The notes under the pieces are model-generated. The model was not told the DNA's origin and did no database searches. It saw nothing but the letters and a program-made list of their open reading frames with translations. Below are positions 50,775 through 60,270 of a DNA stretch of 64,000 bases, in pieces. The translations under genes were made by a program, and so were the position numbers. Position 1 is the first letter of the stretch, and the number at the start of each line of letters is the position of its first letter. The DNA is from Alteripontixanthobacter sp. (GTDB taxonomy: Bacteria; Pseudomonadota; Alphaproteobacteria; Sphingomonadales; Sphingomonadaceae), in assembly GCA_039968605.1 (NCBI GenBank), contig JBDVPM010000008.1, positions 310,001 through 374,000 on the forward strand. Direction: 5' to 3'.

Positions 50775-52003
50775 GAATTCACTCGGGTTACCACATCGCG
50801 CTGAAGGTTCCGCCAGAACAGCAGGATGTCGTATACGTGGTAATTGTTGCCTGGCAGCACGCCTTCGCCCATCTTGGGCGGATCGCCGATCAGCAGGAGC
50901 CCGCGATTGTCGCAGCGCGCAGGAACCGCTCCGGCCACCAATTCGCCGCGCGACAGGTCGGACGATGGGACCAGCGTACCGAGATTGGCGCTGGCAGGAG
51001 CCTGCCCGCCAGCGGCACCGGTCAGGGGATTGACGCACAGGATCGGTCCATCGCCGCGCGGCTGCCCATCGAAGCCTGGGGTGGCGGAATAGCGTTCCAT
51101 CAAAAGCTGCGGATCGGCATCGTCGGCAAAGCTGGACCATGCCGCGATGCAGCCGCTCTGGCTGGCAGCAGCACAGGCAGGCAGCGGCAAGGCGGGCAGA
51201 TCGTGCTCCACCGAAATCGGCCAGCCAATCGCATAGACCCCGGCGATGCGCTCTTCCAGCGGCGTGCCCGCGACCTCCTGCCGCAGCAATTCCAGCACAT
51301 GAAGCGAGCCTTGCGAATGGCCGGCCAGCACGATGGGCTTATCCTGATCGACCGTCTCGACGAAAAAGGCGAAGGCCTGCGCGACGTCGCGATAGGCGGT
51401 GTCGATAGCCTGCTGCGCTTCGGGCTTGTCGGTCAGAAACGCCCCGGCGACCGCCTGGCGGTATCGCGGAGCCCAGATTTCATCGGCGCGGTTGAACGTG
51501 CTGGCCATGCCGCGCAGGAACAGCCGCGCTCGGGCGTCGGCGGTTTCATCGTCCAGCGCGGCGTTCCAGTTGGCCTCTTCTGTCAGGGCGAGCGGAATAT
51601 AGCTGGTGGGGTGCACAAAAAAGACTGCGAAATCGGGCGCTTCGGCAGCCGCAGCCGGGTCCGCCCGGCGCGACGTGGATGTTTCCAGCGGATCGGCCGT
51701 ATCACCCAGGCTGCTTTCGGCACCGGGGTTCGACGGCGATGGCGCCCGCTGCGCAGCCTGCTCGGGCGCAGCGGCAATTGCAGGCTGGTAGCGTGCCGGC
51801 TCGTCAAGGCCGATACCGGGGCGCGAATACCACATTTCGGGATCCTGATAGGCGTTTGCGGCGAGAGCCTCCTGCTCAACGAAGTCCCCGCGCGGTACAA
51901 AGGCCACCTGGGTTGCCTCGCGCGACCAGATGGACAGCACGAAACCGCCCACGATCACCAGCAGGATACATGCTGCCACAATGTAGAGGAATTTACGCGC
52001 CAT
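50741..52003 (-). CDS. DUF3089 family alpha/beta-hydrolase-like lipase, membrane anchored
   Basis: 420 aa. An N-terminal hydrophobic helix (about 5-25) anchors or exports it. Residues 75-120 are a low-complexity Ala/Pro/Ser linker. The hydrolase core has V-F-F-V-H-P-T-S-Y near 132-140 and a nucleophile elbow G-H-S-Q-G-S near 225-230, characteristic of DUF3089. A late Y-H-V-Y-D segment may carry the histidine. A lipase or esterase activity is inferred. The ATG at 52003 overlaps the 3' end of the transporter gene by 11 bp. An upstream in-frame Arg-rich extension is rejected. Confidence 0.85.
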   Translation of the reverse strand: MARKFLYIVAACILLVIVGGFVLSIWSREATQVAFVPRGDFVEQEALAANAYQDPEMWYSRPGIGLDEPARYQPAIAAAPEQAAQRAPSPSNPGAESSLGDTADPLETSTSRRADPAAAAEAPDFAVFFVHPTSYIPLALTEEANWNAALDDETADARARLFLRGMASTFNRADEIWAPRYRQAVAGAFLTDKPEAQQAIDTAYRDVAQAFAFFVETVDQDKPIVLAGHSQGSLHVLELLRQEVAGTPLEERIAGVYAIGWPISVEHDLPALPLPACAAASQSGCIAAWSSFADDADPQLLMERYSATPGFDGQPRGDGPILCVNPLTGAAGGQAPASANLGTLVPSSDLSRGELVAGAVPARCDNRGLLLIGDPPKMGEGVLPGNNYHVYDILLFWRNLQRDVVTRVNSWNEAQSTTQS

Positions 52004-53186
52004 CGGGATTTGCCTTTGCTGCCGCAGCAACCTGTTTGCGCGGGCGTTGTTCCGGTTTCGGGGGTTCGCGGAGCGCCGCGGCGTCCGCTTCTTCATTGTG
52101 CTCTGCGCGCCGTTCCAGCGCGACCTTGATCATCGCCAGCAGCGGATCTGCCAGGAACAGTCCCAGGATGCCGAACAGCAGCCCCATGATCAGCTGCGCC
52201 GCCAGTACCAGCGCCGGGGCCAGATCCACGGTTTTCTTGGCGATCATCGGGATAACGACATAGCCATCGAAATTCTGCACCAGCAGATAGACGAAGATCG
52301 TATACAGCCCCATCTCCGTCCCGCCGGAAAAACCCACCAGAACCATCAGCACGCCCGATACGACCGCGCCGAGATTGGGGATGAAAGCCAGCAATCCTGT
52401 AAGGATGGCAAGCAGCGCGATCATCGGGATGGCATCGCCAGTGTACCAGCCATAGGCGGACAGCAGGAGGTAGGTGAACACACCTTCGAACAGCATTCCC
52501 ACCAGCCGCCCGGCCATCAGCCGCCGCATCGTATAGGCCATCCGGTCGATGGTGACGGCGAAGGCAGGGCGCTGGTTCTGGGGCAGCATCCACGAAACGC
52601 CGCGTTCATAAAGCTTCGGTTCCGCAGCCAGATAGACCCCGATGATCAGGATCAGCACGGTGGTCGCCAGCGCGCCGAAAATACCGCCGATCGCGCGGGT
52701 AACCGTGCCCACACCGCTCATCACGCTGCCCAGCATGCTCTGCACGTCGCCGGCAGGAACGGCAAAACCCCTGGACCGAAGCCAACTGGTTGCTTCCACC
52801 AATTGCCCTTGCACGATTTCCGGCAACTGGGCCGCCTCACGCGAGATCTGCGATCCGGCATAGCTCACCAGCCAGTAGAAGAATATCAGCGTGAGCAGGA
52901 GGACGATACCCACCCGAAAGCCGCGCCCGATCGGCAGAACTCGGCCTAGCAGGCGAGCACCGCCGTCGATCATCGAGGCGAACACCGCCGCGCCGAAGAT
53001 TACCAGCAGCGGTTCGGCGATATAAATCGCCAGCGCCAACAGGCCGATGACTGCCGCCCAGACGAACGCTCGCTTCGCTTCCATCCGCAGTTTCGGATCG
53101 GTGATGCGCGACGGGCTGGCACCACTGGCCTCGCTGGATTCCGCCTGCCCAGGCGGTTCGTGGTTTTCGTCAGTTGCGCTCGTCAC
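51993..53186 (-). CDS. AI-2E/PerM family membrane transporter
   Basis: 397 aa with about eight membrane helices, the AI-2E transporter family (PerM/TqsA type). Some members export autoinducer-2 or act as Na+/H+ antiporters; the substrate here is open. The last helix group has the family motif F-I-P-N-L-G-A-V-V-S-G near 270 and P-A-L-V-L-A-A-Q-L-I-M-G. I chose the GTG at 53186, which has GGGAGA 6 nt upstream and overlaps lepB by 17 bp. An ATG at 53204 is the alternative. The C-terminus is charged and Lys/Pro-rich. Confidence 0.88.
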   Translation of the reverse strand: MTSATDENHEPPGQAESSEASGASPSRITDPKLRMEAKRAFVWAAVIGLLALAIYIAEPLLVIFGAAVFASMIDGGARLLGRVLPIGRGFRVGIVLLLTLIFFYWLVSYAGSQISREAAQLPEIVQGQLVEATSWLRSRGFAVPAGDVQSMLGSVMSGVGTVTRAIGGIFGALATTVLILIIGVYLAAEPKLYERGVSWMLPQNQRPAFAVTIDRMAYTMRRLMAGRLVGMLFEGVFTYLLLSAYGWYTGDAIPMIALLAILTGLLAFIPNLGAVVSGVLMVLVGFSGGTEMGLYTIFVYLLVQNFDGYVVIPMIAKKTVDLAPALVLAAQLIMGLLFGILGLFLADPLLAMIKVALERRAEHNEEADAAALREPPKPEQRPRKQVAAAAKANPDGA

Positions 53187-54093
53187 CTGGTTCTCCCGCA
53201 GCATCGCCGGCAATGGCCGGGCGCAATGTGGTCCAGGCACGGTCACCGCGCAAGCTGGTCCACCAGCTGACCGGGTTGAGCGTTGTCGATCCGTCCAGCG
53301 AGAAGGTGATGAACTCCGCTCGCCCGCCGACATTTTCCAGCGGGATCGGACCCATCAGCCCGATCTCGCCATATTCGCGGCTGTCGGCGGAATGATCGCG
53401 GTTGTCGCCCATCGCAAACACGTGGCCATCGGGCACGGTAATCTCGGCGAAATTATCGAGCATCCCGCCGGCAATATCGTCGATCACCAAATAGGTCGCT
53501 CCATTGGGCAGCGTTTCGCGGTATACGGGCAGTTCATACACGTCCTCACCCCCTGGCAAGATGGTGCGGTATTGCTCGAAATCGTCGAGGCAAGGGGTGC
53601 CGTTGCAGATGTGATAATCCGCCGCAGACAGGCGCAAGGCCGGTTCTGCCTCCTGCTCGATCGGCTGGCCGTTCAATACGATCTGGCCGTTGACGACCGC
53701 GATACGGTCGCCGGGCAGGGCCACCACCCGCTTGATATAATCCTCGTCGCGCAAAGGGTGTACCGGGATCACGATATCGCCATATTCGGGCGTATCGGCC
53801 CAGATCCGCCAATCGCCGCGCGGCAACAGGTGGAAACTGGCGCTCGCCCAGCTCCAGCCATAGGGGTATTTGCTGACCACCAGCCGGTCGCCCACCAGCA
53901 GGTTCGGCATCATCGATGTGCTGGGGATGTAAAACGGCTTGGCTACCATCGAATGGAACACCAGTACCGCGAGCAACATCAGCGCCAGCCCGCGCAATTC
54001 GGCGAACCAGTTGATCTTCTCTTTTTGCTTATCGGGCTTGGTTTCGGTCACGGTGTCGTCAGTTCGCGTGGTAACGCCGGTCAGGCTGTTCAT
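53170..54093 (-). CDS. lepB: Signal peptidase I
   Basis: 307 aa, the Ser-Lys dyad protease that cleaves signal peptides at the outer face of the inner membrane. One N-terminal membrane helix spans 35-51. The catalytic serine is S60 in Y-I-P-S-T-S-M-M-P and the general base is K121 in [22 protein letters not shown] closes the site. The ATG at 54093 overlaps the acpS stop by 4 bp. The order acpS-lepB-transporter-DUF3089-ruvX on the minus strand is one overlapping run and probably a single transcript. Confidence 0.96.
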   Translation of the reverse strand: MNSLTGVTTRTDDTVTETKPDKQKEKINWFAELRGLALMLLAVLVFHSMVAKPFYIPSTSMMPNLLVGDRLVVSKYPYGWSWASASFHLLPRGDWRIWADTPEYGDIVIPVHPLRDEDYIKRVVALPGDRIAVVNGQIVLNGQPIEQEAEPALRLSAADYHICNGTPCLDDFEQYRTILPGGEDVYELPVYRETLPNGATYLVIDDIAGGMLDNFAEITVPDGHVFAMGDNRDHSADSREYGEIGLMGPIPLENVGGRAEFITFSLDGSTTLNPVSWWTSLRGDRAWTTLRPAIAGDAAGEPGDERN

Positions 54094-54494
54094 GGTCGGG
54101 GTACCGCTTCGATGATTACAAAGGCCTGCGCCCATGGATGATCGTCGGTGAGGGTGAGATGAATGGCGGCCTCATGGCCGGGCGGGATCATTTCCGCAAG
54201 CCGCTTCGCCGCGCCGCCTTCCAGCGCGAGCGTGGGCGCGCCCGACGGGGCGTTGACCACGCCAATGTCCTTCATGAACACGCCGCGCCGAAAACCGGTG
54301 CCCACGGCTTTGCTGAAGGCCTCTTTGGCGGCGAAGCGCTTGGCATAGGTGCCTGCCATGGTGAAGGGGCGGCGGCGCGCCTTGGCCCGCTCGATATCGG
54401 TAAACACCCGGTTCTCGAAACGCTCTGCGAACCGGTCCAGAGAGTTCTGGATTCGCTCGATATTGCAGAGATCGGAGCCCAGGCCGATGATCAC
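54090..54494 (-). CDS. acpS: Holo-[acyl-carrier-protein] synthase
   Basis: 134 aa. AcpS transfers phosphopantetheine from CoA to acyl carrier protein. The Mg-binding D8 lies in [12 protein letters not shown], and the conserved [11 protein letters not shown] helix holds the second acidic residue. The G-T-G-F segment and L-T-D-D-H-P...A-F-V-I-I-E end are typical. It lies 121 bp downstream of pdxJ, a gap with no other gene seen. The ATG overlap with lepB shows coupling of lipid and secretion genes in one transcript. Confidence 0.96.
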   Translation of the reverse strand: MIIGLGSDLCNIERIQNSLDRFAERFENRVFTDIERAKARRRPFTMAGTYAKRFAAKEAFSKAVGTGFRRGVFMKDIGVVNAPSGAPTLALEGGAAKRLAEMIPPGHEAAIHLTLTDDHPWAQAFVIIEAVPRP

Positions 54495-54615
54495 GACGGT
54501 TCGCTCGAACAGTCACGGCCGACTGGCTGCAAGATCATGCCGCCTGTCGCGCTGTTCCGGAAACCGCGTGGGGGCGCAGCAAGTCCTGCAGGACGGGAAG
54601 TGATGGCGTAACTTA

Positions 54616-55389
54616 TCACCGGGCTTCATCCATCAAATCGCGCATCCGCCGCACGGCTGCCTCTAGGCCGCAAAACACCGCTTCGCCAATCAGATAGTGG
54701 CCGATATTAAGCTCCGCCAGCTGCGGAATGGCGGCAATCGGCTGGACGTTTTCATAGGTCAGCCCGTGCCCCGCATGGGGCTCGATCCCATTTTTCACCG
54801 CCAGTGCCGACATATCTGCGATGCGCTTCAGCTCGCTCTCGAGCTTGGCCGGGTCGCCATCGAGGTCGGCATGGGCATATTCGCCCGTGTGAAACTCCAC
54901 GATATCCGCGCCGAGCCGAATGGCTGCATCCAATTGCCGCGTTTCGGCTTCGATAAACAGGCTGACCCGAATGCCGGCATCTTTCAGCCGGGTGACGATG
55001 GGGGCGAGTTGATTGTCCAGCCCGGCCGCGTCCAACCCACCTTCGGTGGTGCGCTCCTCGCGCTTTTCGGGGACGATGCAGGCGGCGTGCGGTTGGTGGC
55101 GCAGCGCGATTTCGAGCATTTCCTCGGTCGCGGCCATTTCCAGGTTCAGCGGCAGGTCGGTTGCTTCCTGAATGCGGCGAAGGTCGGCATCGCGAATATG
55201 GCGGCGGTCCTCGCGCAGATGGGCGGTGATCCCGTCGCCGCCGACAGCTGCGACGATCTGTGCCGCGCGAACCGGATCGGGATGGTCTCCGCCGCGCGCA
55301 TTGCGAATAGTTGCCACGTGGTCGATATTGACCCCCAGCCGCAGCTTGGGCGCGGAAGAAAGGTCGGTGCCCCCTGTCACGTTACTCAT
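54616..55389 (-). CDS. pdxJ: Pyridoxine 5'-phosphate synthase
   Basis: 257 aa, full length. PdxJ condenses 1-deoxyxylulose 5-phosphate with 3-amino-2-oxopropyl phosphate to make pyridoxine 5'-phosphate. The TIM barrel shows L-G-V-N-I-D-H-V-A-T-I-R-N-A-R near residue 17, then D-G-I-T-A-H-L-R-E-D-R-R-H-I near 50, E-F-H-T-G-E-Y near 165, and the C-terminal A-E-L-N-I-G-H-Y-L-I-G-E-A phosphate loop. The first 13 bp of the gene are duplicated just upstream, giving a six-codon mini-frame that ends in an ATGA overlap with this start. Confidence 0.96.
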   Translation of the reverse strand: MSNVTGGTDLSSAPKLRLGVNIDHVATIRNARGGDHPDPVRAAQIVAAVGGDGITAHLREDRRHIRDADLRRIQEATDLPLNLEMAATEEMLEIALRHQPHAACIVPEKREERTTEGGLDAAGLDNQLAPIVTRLKDAGIRVSLFIEAETRQLDAAIRLGADIVEFHTGEYAHADLDGDPAKLESELKRIADMSALAVKNGIEPHAGHGLTYENVQPIAAIPQLAELNIGHYLIGEAVFCGLEAAVRRMRDLMDEAR

Positions 55390-55406
55390 GCTATCACGTT
55401 ACTCAT
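55377..55406 (-). repeat. Duplicated pdxJ start region and six-codon mini-cistron
   Basis: TCACGTTACTCAT (plus strand) occurs at 55377-55389 and exactly again at 55394-55406, a 17-bp period. On the coding strand the upstream copy opens ATG-AGT-AAC-GTG-ATA-GCA-TGA, whose TGA overlaps the pdxJ ATG. This may be a replication-slippage duplication that created a leader mini-frame, which could couple or compete for pdxJ translation. Confidence 0.7.
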
Positions 55407-55490
55407 AATGTCGGTCATGCGTTTCAGGCGCCTTTGCGAGTGGCTTGTTCGGGACGCAACACGGCTTGCGCAATTTTCTCCTAGAAGCGC

Positions 55491-55519
55491 TTGAGACAGG
55501 GGGCAAGCGCGCGTATAGG
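55491..55519 (+). promoter_or_regulatory. Sigma-70-type promoter of the cytochrome oxidase cluster
   Basis: TTGAGA at 55491-55496 and TATAGG at 55514-55519 are separated by exactly 17 bp, a good housekeeping promoter pair. It lies 82 bp upstream of the coxB ATG, giving a leader of roughly 75 nt. No FNR-type box was seen beside it, in contrast to the universal stress gene. Confidence 0.65.
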
Positions 55520-55601
55520 CCGTGCAATTCACGCCCCCATGCGCGGGGCTCCGGGGCTGCATGGGTGGCCCGAACCAAACAGGGTGGAAAGCAGCGACAT
55601 T

Positions 55602-56708
55602 ATGAATCTTCGCGCTAAATCAGACGTTTGCTTGCAGATTGGCCTATTGCGTATTGTGCTCGCGATGGCGCTGGCGGCCATTCTGGCGCTCGGCATATCG
55701 GGCCAAGCCAGTGCGCAAGACATCATGCCTGCGGCTGAGCCGGTTGCTGTGGATGAACCCGTTTCCGCCGCAATTTCCGAAGACGAGCCTTCGGGTAACG
55801 AGATTGCTGCAGGGTCCTACACCCCGATGGGCCCGGAAATGATCAAGGGTCAGCCCACCGATTCCCGTGTCGATCCGATCGGTGCGATGGGCTTCCAAAA
55901 GCAATATACCGATGACGGCGAATATGCGCTGTGGATGCACAATGCGATCCTGCTGCCGGTGATTTTCGCAATCAGCCTGTTCGTGCTGGCGCTGATCCTG
56001 TGGGTGGTGGCGCGCTATCGCCGCAAGGCCAACCCGGTGCCCTCCAAGACGACGCATAACACGCTGATCGAAGTGCTGTGGACCCTGATCCCGGTCGGCA
56101 TCCTGGTGTGGATCGCCATTCCATCCATCACCCTGCTGGCGCGCCAATACGAAACGCCGCCGGAAAATGCGGTGACCATCAAGGCCACTGGTTACCAGTG
56201 GTATTGGGGTTATACCTATCCGGATAATGGCGGGTTCGAGATTATCTCCAACATGATGCCCGAAGACGAAGCGATTGCGAAGGGTCTGCCGGGTCAGCTC
56301 GCGGTCGATAACCGCATGGTCGTCCCGGCAAATACGCCGCTGCGCATCCAGACCACTGGTGCCGACGTGATCCACGCCTTTGGCGTGCCATCGCTGTGGT
56401 TCAAGATCGATGCCGTGCCCGGGCGTCTCAACGAGCGGCTGATGACGATCAAGGAGCCGGGCATCTATTACGGCCAGTGCATGGAGCTTTGCGGCCCCAA
56501 GCACGCTTACATGCCCATCGCCATCGAAGCCTTGCCACGCGCCCAGTGGGAACAATGGGTGCTGGCGCAAGGCGGCACGATCGGCGGCGATGCGGAATCG
56601 GTCGAGGAAGAAGCGACCGATGGCGACGGGCAGCAGCCGGAAGGCGTGCTCGAAGTGGGCAGCGGTTCCGATAACCAGGTTCCCGAAGTCCTGACCGACG
56701 ACGACTGA
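55602..56708 (+). CDS. coxB: Cytochrome c oxidase subunit II
   Basis: 368 aa. An N-terminal signal-like segment (about 15-38) is followed by two membrane helices (near 115-135 and 160-180), then the periplasmic CuA cupredoxin domain. CuA ligands are in G-Q-C293-M-E-L-C297-G-P-K-H301-A-Y-M304. The aromatic patch Y-Q-W-Y-W-G-Y that takes electrons from cytochrome c is intact. The C-terminal 40 residues are acidic and may aid cytochrome c docking. It is the first gene of the cox cluster, 42 bp before coxA. The ATG at 55602 starts the signal sequence. Confidence 0.96.
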   Translation: MNLRAKSDVCLQIGLLRIVLAMALAAILALGISGQASAQDIMPAAEPVAVDEPVSAAISEDEPSGNEIAAGSYTPMGPEMIKGQPTDSRVDPIGAMGFQKQYTDDGEYALWMHNAILLPVIFAISLFVLALILWVVARYRRKANPVPSKTTHNTLIEVLWTLIPVGILVWIAIPSITLLARQYETPPENAVTIKATGYQWYWGYTYPDNGGFEIISNMMPEDEAIAKGLPGQLAVDNRMVVPANTPLRIQTTGADVIHAFGVPSLWFKIDAVPGRLNERLMTIKEPGIYYGQCMELCGPKHAYMPIAIEALPRAQWEQWVLAQGGTIGGDAESVEEEATDGDGQQPEGVLEVGSGSDNQVPEVLTDDD

Positions 56709-56750
56709 TCGTCGCAACCAAGATATTAGCGAAAGCGCGAGAGAAACAGC

Positions 56751-58460
56751 ATGGCCACCACGGCAGACAAGTTCCAGGCACACAGCGAAGACAGCGCCCA
56801 TGCGCATGATGCCGATCACAAGCCCGGCTTCTTCGCGCGGTGGTTCATGTCCACCAACCACAAGGATATCGGCACGCTCTATCTGATCTTCGCCATTACG
56901 GCCGGGATCATCGGCGGCGCCATTTCCGGGGTCATGCGGATGGAGCTGGCCGAACCCGGCCTGCAATATCTGGGCGGCGTGGTCGAGTTCATGGGCAATG
57001 AAGCCAATGTCGACGCCAATCTGCACATGTGGAACGTGCTGATCACGGCGCATGGCCTGATCATGGTGTTCTTCATGGTCATGCCCGCGATGATCGGCGG
57101 CTTCGGCAACTGGTTCGTCCCGCTGATGATCGGCGCGCCGGACATGGCGTTCCCGCGGATGAACAACGTTTCGTTCTGGCTGACGGTGGCAGGTTTCGTC
57201 TCGCTGCTGATGTCCAGCTTCGTACCGGGCGGACCGGGCGACGGCGCGGGGATCGGCTGGACGGCTTACGCACCGCTATCGACCTATGGTTCGACCGGGC
57301 CTGCGGTAGATTTCGCGATCTTCTCGCTCCACCTTGCGGGTGCGGCCTCGATCCTCGGGGCGATCAACTTCATTACCACGATCTTCAACATGCGCGCACC
57401 GGGCATGACGCTGCACAAGATGCCGCTGTTCGTGTGGTCGATCCTGGTTACCGCCTTCCTGCTGCTGCTGGCGCTGCCGGTGTTGGCCGCGGCGATCACC
57501 ATGCTGCTGACGGACCGTAATTTCGGGACGACTTTCTTCACCGCATCGGGCGGCGGCGATCCGGTGCTGTATCAGCACCTGTTCTGGTTCTTCGGTCATC
57601 CCGAAGTGTACATCATGATTCTGCCAGGCTTCGGCATGATCAGCCAGATCATCGCCACATTCAGCCGCAAGCCGGTATTCGGCTATCTCGGCATGGCCTA
57701 TGCCATGGTCGCGATCGGCGTGGTCGGCTTCATCGTGTGGGCGCACCACATGTATACGGTCGGGCTGGACGTGAACACGAAGATGTATTTCACCGCCGCC
57801 ACGATGGTTATCGCCGTGCCAACGGGTGTGAAAATCTTCAGCTGGATCGCCACCATGTGGGGCGGCTCGCTTGAGTTCAAATCGCCGCTGGTCTGGGCGC
57901 TTGGCTTCATCTTCCTGTTCACCGTCGGCGGTGTAACGGGCGTGGTGCTGGCCAATGGCGGCATCGACGACAATCTGCACGACACCTATTACGTGGTGGC
58001 CCATTTCCACTACGTGCTGTCGATGGGGGCGGTGTTCAGCCTGTTCGCTGCCTTCTATTACTGGTTCCCGAAGATGAGCGGGCGCTGGCACTCCGAATTC
58101 CTGGCGCATTTGCACTTCTGGGGATTTTTCATCGGCGTGAACGTGATCTTCTTCCCGCAGCACTTCCTGGGGATGCAGGGCATGCCGCGCCGCTATCCGG
58201 ACTATACCGCCGCCTACACCTATTGGAACGAGATCAGCACTGCGGGCTATGCCATCATGGCCGCTTCCATGCTGATCTTCTTCGCCAATCTGGTTTACGC
58301 CTTCGTGGCCGGCAAGCGGGCCGAGGGTAACTACTGGGGCGAAGGCGCGACGACGCTGGAATGGACGCTGCCCAGCCCGCCGCCCTATCACCAGTTCGAA
58401 ACGCTGCCGGTGATCGAGGAGCATCACGACTACCACGATCATCGCCCTGCGACGGCATAA
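56751..58460 (+). CDS. ctaD: Cytochrome c oxidase subunit I
   Basis: 569 aa with twelve membrane helices, the heme a / heme a3-CuB catalytic subunit that reduces O2 and pumps protons. The opening K-D-I-G-T-L-Y-L, the D-channel [21 protein letters not shown] region, the CuB-helix [14 protein letters not shown] with its cross-linked His/Tyr, K-channel residues, and [12 protein letters not shown] heme-ligand histidines are all intact. It is an aa3-type A-family enzyme. A strong stem-loop terminator follows 31 bp after the stop. Confidence 0.97.
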   Translation: MATTADKFQAHSEDSAHAHDADHKPGFFARWFMSTNHKDIGTLYLIFAITAGIIGGAISGVMRMELAEPGLQYLGGVVEFMGNEANVDANLHMWNVLITAHGLIMVFFMVMPAMIGGFGNWFVPLMIGAPDMAFPRMNNVSFWLTVAGFVSLLMSSFVPGGPGDGAGIGWTAYAPLSTYGSTGPAVDFAIFSLHLAGAASILGAINFITTIFNMRAPGMTLHKMPLFVWSILVTAFLLLLALPVLAAAITMLLTDRNFGTTFFTASGGGDPVLYQHLFWFFGHPEVYIMILPGFGMISQIIATFSRKPVFGYLGMAYAMVAIGVVGFIVWAHHMYTVGLDVNTKMYFTAATMVIAVPTGVKIFSWIATMWGGSLEFKSPLVWALGFIFLFTVGGVTGVVLANGGIDDNLHDTYYVVAHFHYVLSMGAVFSLFAAFYYWFPKMSGRWHSEFLAHLHFWGFFIGVNVIFFPQHFLGMQGMPRRYPDYTAAYTYWNEISTAGYAIMAASMLIFFANLVYAFVAGKRAEGNYWGEGATTLEWTLPSPPPYHQFETLPVIEEHHDYHDHRPATA

Positions 58461-58491
58461 GCCGCCGCGCCCGCGCATTGACATCGAGGAG

Positions 58492-58521
58492 GGGGCGTGT
58501 CGGAAACGGCGCGCCCCTTTT
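58492..58521 (+). terminator. Terminator or attenuator between coxA and ctaB
   Basis: A 10-bp GC-rich stem with two G-U pairs (arms 58492-58501 and 58508-58517) and a GGAAAC loop is followed by TTTT. It sits 31 bp after coxA and 28 bp before ctaB. Partial termination here would lower expression of the assembly genes relative to coxB and coxA. Confidence 0.75.
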
Positions 58522-58548
58522 CGTAGGAAGGTCCGAAACCCACCGCTC

Positions 58549-59481
58549 ATGAGCACCGCCACCACCCCCCAGCCGCTCCCGGCAGAATGGCGCGACTTCT
58601 TCGCGCTGACGAAGCCGCGCGTGATGAGCCTGGTGATCTTCATCGGCCTTTGCGGCCTGCTGGCGGCGCCCGGTTCGATCCACCCGGTACTGGGCTTCAC
58701 CGCGATCCTGTGCATTGCGCTGGGCGCAGGCGGTGCTGCTACGCTCAACCAGTGGTGGGAGGCCGATATCGACGCGGGCATGAAGCGCACCGCCGCACGG
58801 CCGATTCCTGCCGGGCGGATGAACCGTTCCGACGCGCGCGATTTCGGGATCATGCTGTCCGCCGGTTCGGTGATGACGATGGGGCTTGCAGTGGGCTGGC
58901 TCGCCGCGATCATCCTCGCTATCTCGATCGTCTATTACGCGGTGATCTACACCATCTGGCTGAAGCCGCGCACGCCGCAGAACATCGTGATCGGGGGCGG
59001 GGCAGGGGCCTTTCCGCCGCTGATCGGCTGGGTCGCGGTGACAGGCGATATCACCGCGATGCCGGTGTTGCTGTTTGCCATTATCTTCATGTGGACCCCG
59101 CCGCATTTCTGGGCGCTCGCCCTGTTCGTCCAGTCGGATTATGCCAAGGTCGGTATTCCCATGATGCCGGTAGTGAAGGGAGAGGCTTCGACGCGCCGCC
59201 AGATCCTGGTGTACAGCGTGTTGCTGGTCCCGTTGGCCGCCGCGCCGTGGTTCATCACCTTCATCAGATGGGCCGGCACCGGTGCGATTTACGGGATTGC
59301 GGCGCTTGCACTGAGCTTTGCGTTTCTTGCGCTGGCGATTCCCGTCGCGATGCGGCAATCTATCACTAATGATACTATGAAGCCGGAGAAGCGTCTGTTC
59401 GCCTTTTCCATCATCTACCTCTTCGCGCTGTTTGCTGCGCTGGTGGTGGACCGGCTCGCCCCGCAGATCGGATTTTTATGA
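58549..59481 (+). CDS. ctaB: Protoheme IX farnesyltransferase
   Basis: 310 aa with nine membrane helices. It adds a farnesyl group to heme b, making heme o on the way to heme a. The prenyl-diphosphate site reads [15 protein letters not shown] near residue 64, with the Asp-rich motif and an A-A-R-P-I-P-A-G-R segment. A second Asp region lies beyond 180. The next small gene's ATG overlaps its TGA by 4 bp. ctaA (heme a synthase) is not in the window. Confidence 0.95.
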   Translation: MSTATTPQPLPAEWRDFFALTKPRVMSLVIFIGLCGLLAAPGSIHPVLGFTAILCIALGAGGAATLNQWWEADIDAGMKRTAARPIPAGRMNRSDARDFGIMLSAGSVMTMGLAVGWLAAIILAISIVYYAVIYTIWLKPRTPQNIVIGGGAGAFPPLIGWVAVTGDITAMPVLLFAIIFMWTPPHFWALALFVQSDYAKVGIPMMPVVKGEASTRRQILVYSVLLVPLAAAPWFITFIRWAGTGAIYGIAALALSFAFLALAIPVAMRQSITNDTMKPEKRLFAFSIIYLFALFAALVVDRLAPQIGFL

Positions 59482-59621
59482 CGACGCCAGACCCCAAGAC
59501 CGAAACCGAAGCCGAGATCGCCCGCCGCCGCAAGATGCGCAACTGGGCGCTGGGCGGGATGCTGGCCTTCTTCGCCATCCTGTTTTACGCGATCACCATC
59601 GCCCGGATCGGCGGCCAGTAA
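59478..59621 (+). CDS. 47-residue single-span membrane protein in the cox cluster
   Basis: 47 aa: a charged N-terminal half (about 1-22, rich in Thr, Glu and Arg) followed by one membrane helix (about 24-42). It overlaps ctaB by 4 bp and precedes ctaG by 3 bp, so it is expressed between two assembly genes. Small membrane proteins occupy this place in other alphaproteobacterial cox operons and are proposed to assist CtaG or complex IV assembly; direct function is unknown. The codon use and position make it a real gene. Confidence 0.82.
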   Translation: MTTPDPKTETEAEIARRRKMRNWALGGMLAFFAILFYAITIARIGGQ

Positions 59622-59624
59622 GCC

Positions 59625-60197
59625 ATGGGCACAATGTCTTCCCCGGCCCTGGAGCAGAAAAACCTGCGCGTGGCGCTGCTCGCGCTGCTCGGCGCTTTGG
59701 CGATGCTGGGGCTGGGCTATGCAGCCGTGCCGCTTTACGATCTGTTCTGCCGGGTCACCGGGTTTGGCGGGACGACCCAGCGGGCCAGCGATGCCGATGC
59801 CTCGCTGGCCGAACGGATTGCGCTTAGCGGCGGCGCGCGGACCATCTCGGTGCGCTTCGATGCCAGCACCGCGCGCGACGTGCCGTGGAGCTTCCGGCCC
59901 GAGCAGGTGACCGACACCGTCCAGATCGGCGCGCGCGATATCGCCTTTTACATCGCCCGCAACGATAGCGACGTGCCGATTACCGGTACCGCAACCTTCA
60001 ATGTGGAACCGGAACAGACGGGCCTGTATTTCAACAAGATCCAGTGCTTCTGCTTCACCCAGCAGACGCTGCAGCCGGGGCAGGAAATGCGGATGCCAGT
60101 GCAATACTACATCGATCCGGCGATCCTGCAGGACGAGAACGCCAAAGATGTCGAGCAGATCACGCTCAGCTACACCTTCCACAAGGCTGAGGGTTAG
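59625..60197 (+). CDS. ctaG: Cytochrome c oxidase assembly protein CtaG (Cox11)
   Basis: 190 aa. Cox11-type copper chaperone that delivers Cu to the CuB site. One N-terminal membrane helix (about 15-33) is followed by an immunoglobulin-like periplasmic domain. The copper-binding motif I-Q-C-F-C-F is at about 140-145. The V-P-L-Y-D-L-F-C motif after the helix, common to Cox11, contains another conserved cysteine. An ATG at 59634 would be an equally good start. It is followed by a 73-bp gap with a hairpin before coxC. Confidence 0.93.
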   Translation: MGTMSSPALEQKNLRVALLALLGALAMLGLGYAAVPLYDLFCRVTGFGGTTQRASDADASLAERIALSGGARTISVRFDASTARDVPWSFRPEQVTDTVQIGARDIAFYIARNDSDVPITGTATFNVEPEQTGLYFNKIQCFCFTQQTLQPGQEMRMPVQYYIDPAILQDENAKDVEQITLSYTFHKAEG

Positions 60198-60224
60198 GGT
60201 CACAACCCCCTAGACCCCTCCGCC

Positions 60225-60244
60225 GCCACGCTTTAAGGCGTGGC
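60225..60244 (+). other. Hairpin upstream of coxC
   Basis: GCCACGC, a 6-nt loop TTTAAG and GCGTGGC form a perfect 7-bp stem 26 bp before the coxC ATG. No T-run follows, so it is not a standard terminator. It may stabilise the processed coxC message or modulate ribosome access. Confidence 0.4.
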
Positions 60245-60270
60245 CGAACGATCCAACAGGGAATCCCGCA

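Noticed and set aside
57276-58913. A 545-codon open frame opposite coxA and ctaB
   Set aside because: It crosses two certain genes on the other strand and the terminator between them, and its product is low-complexity and unlike any protein family.
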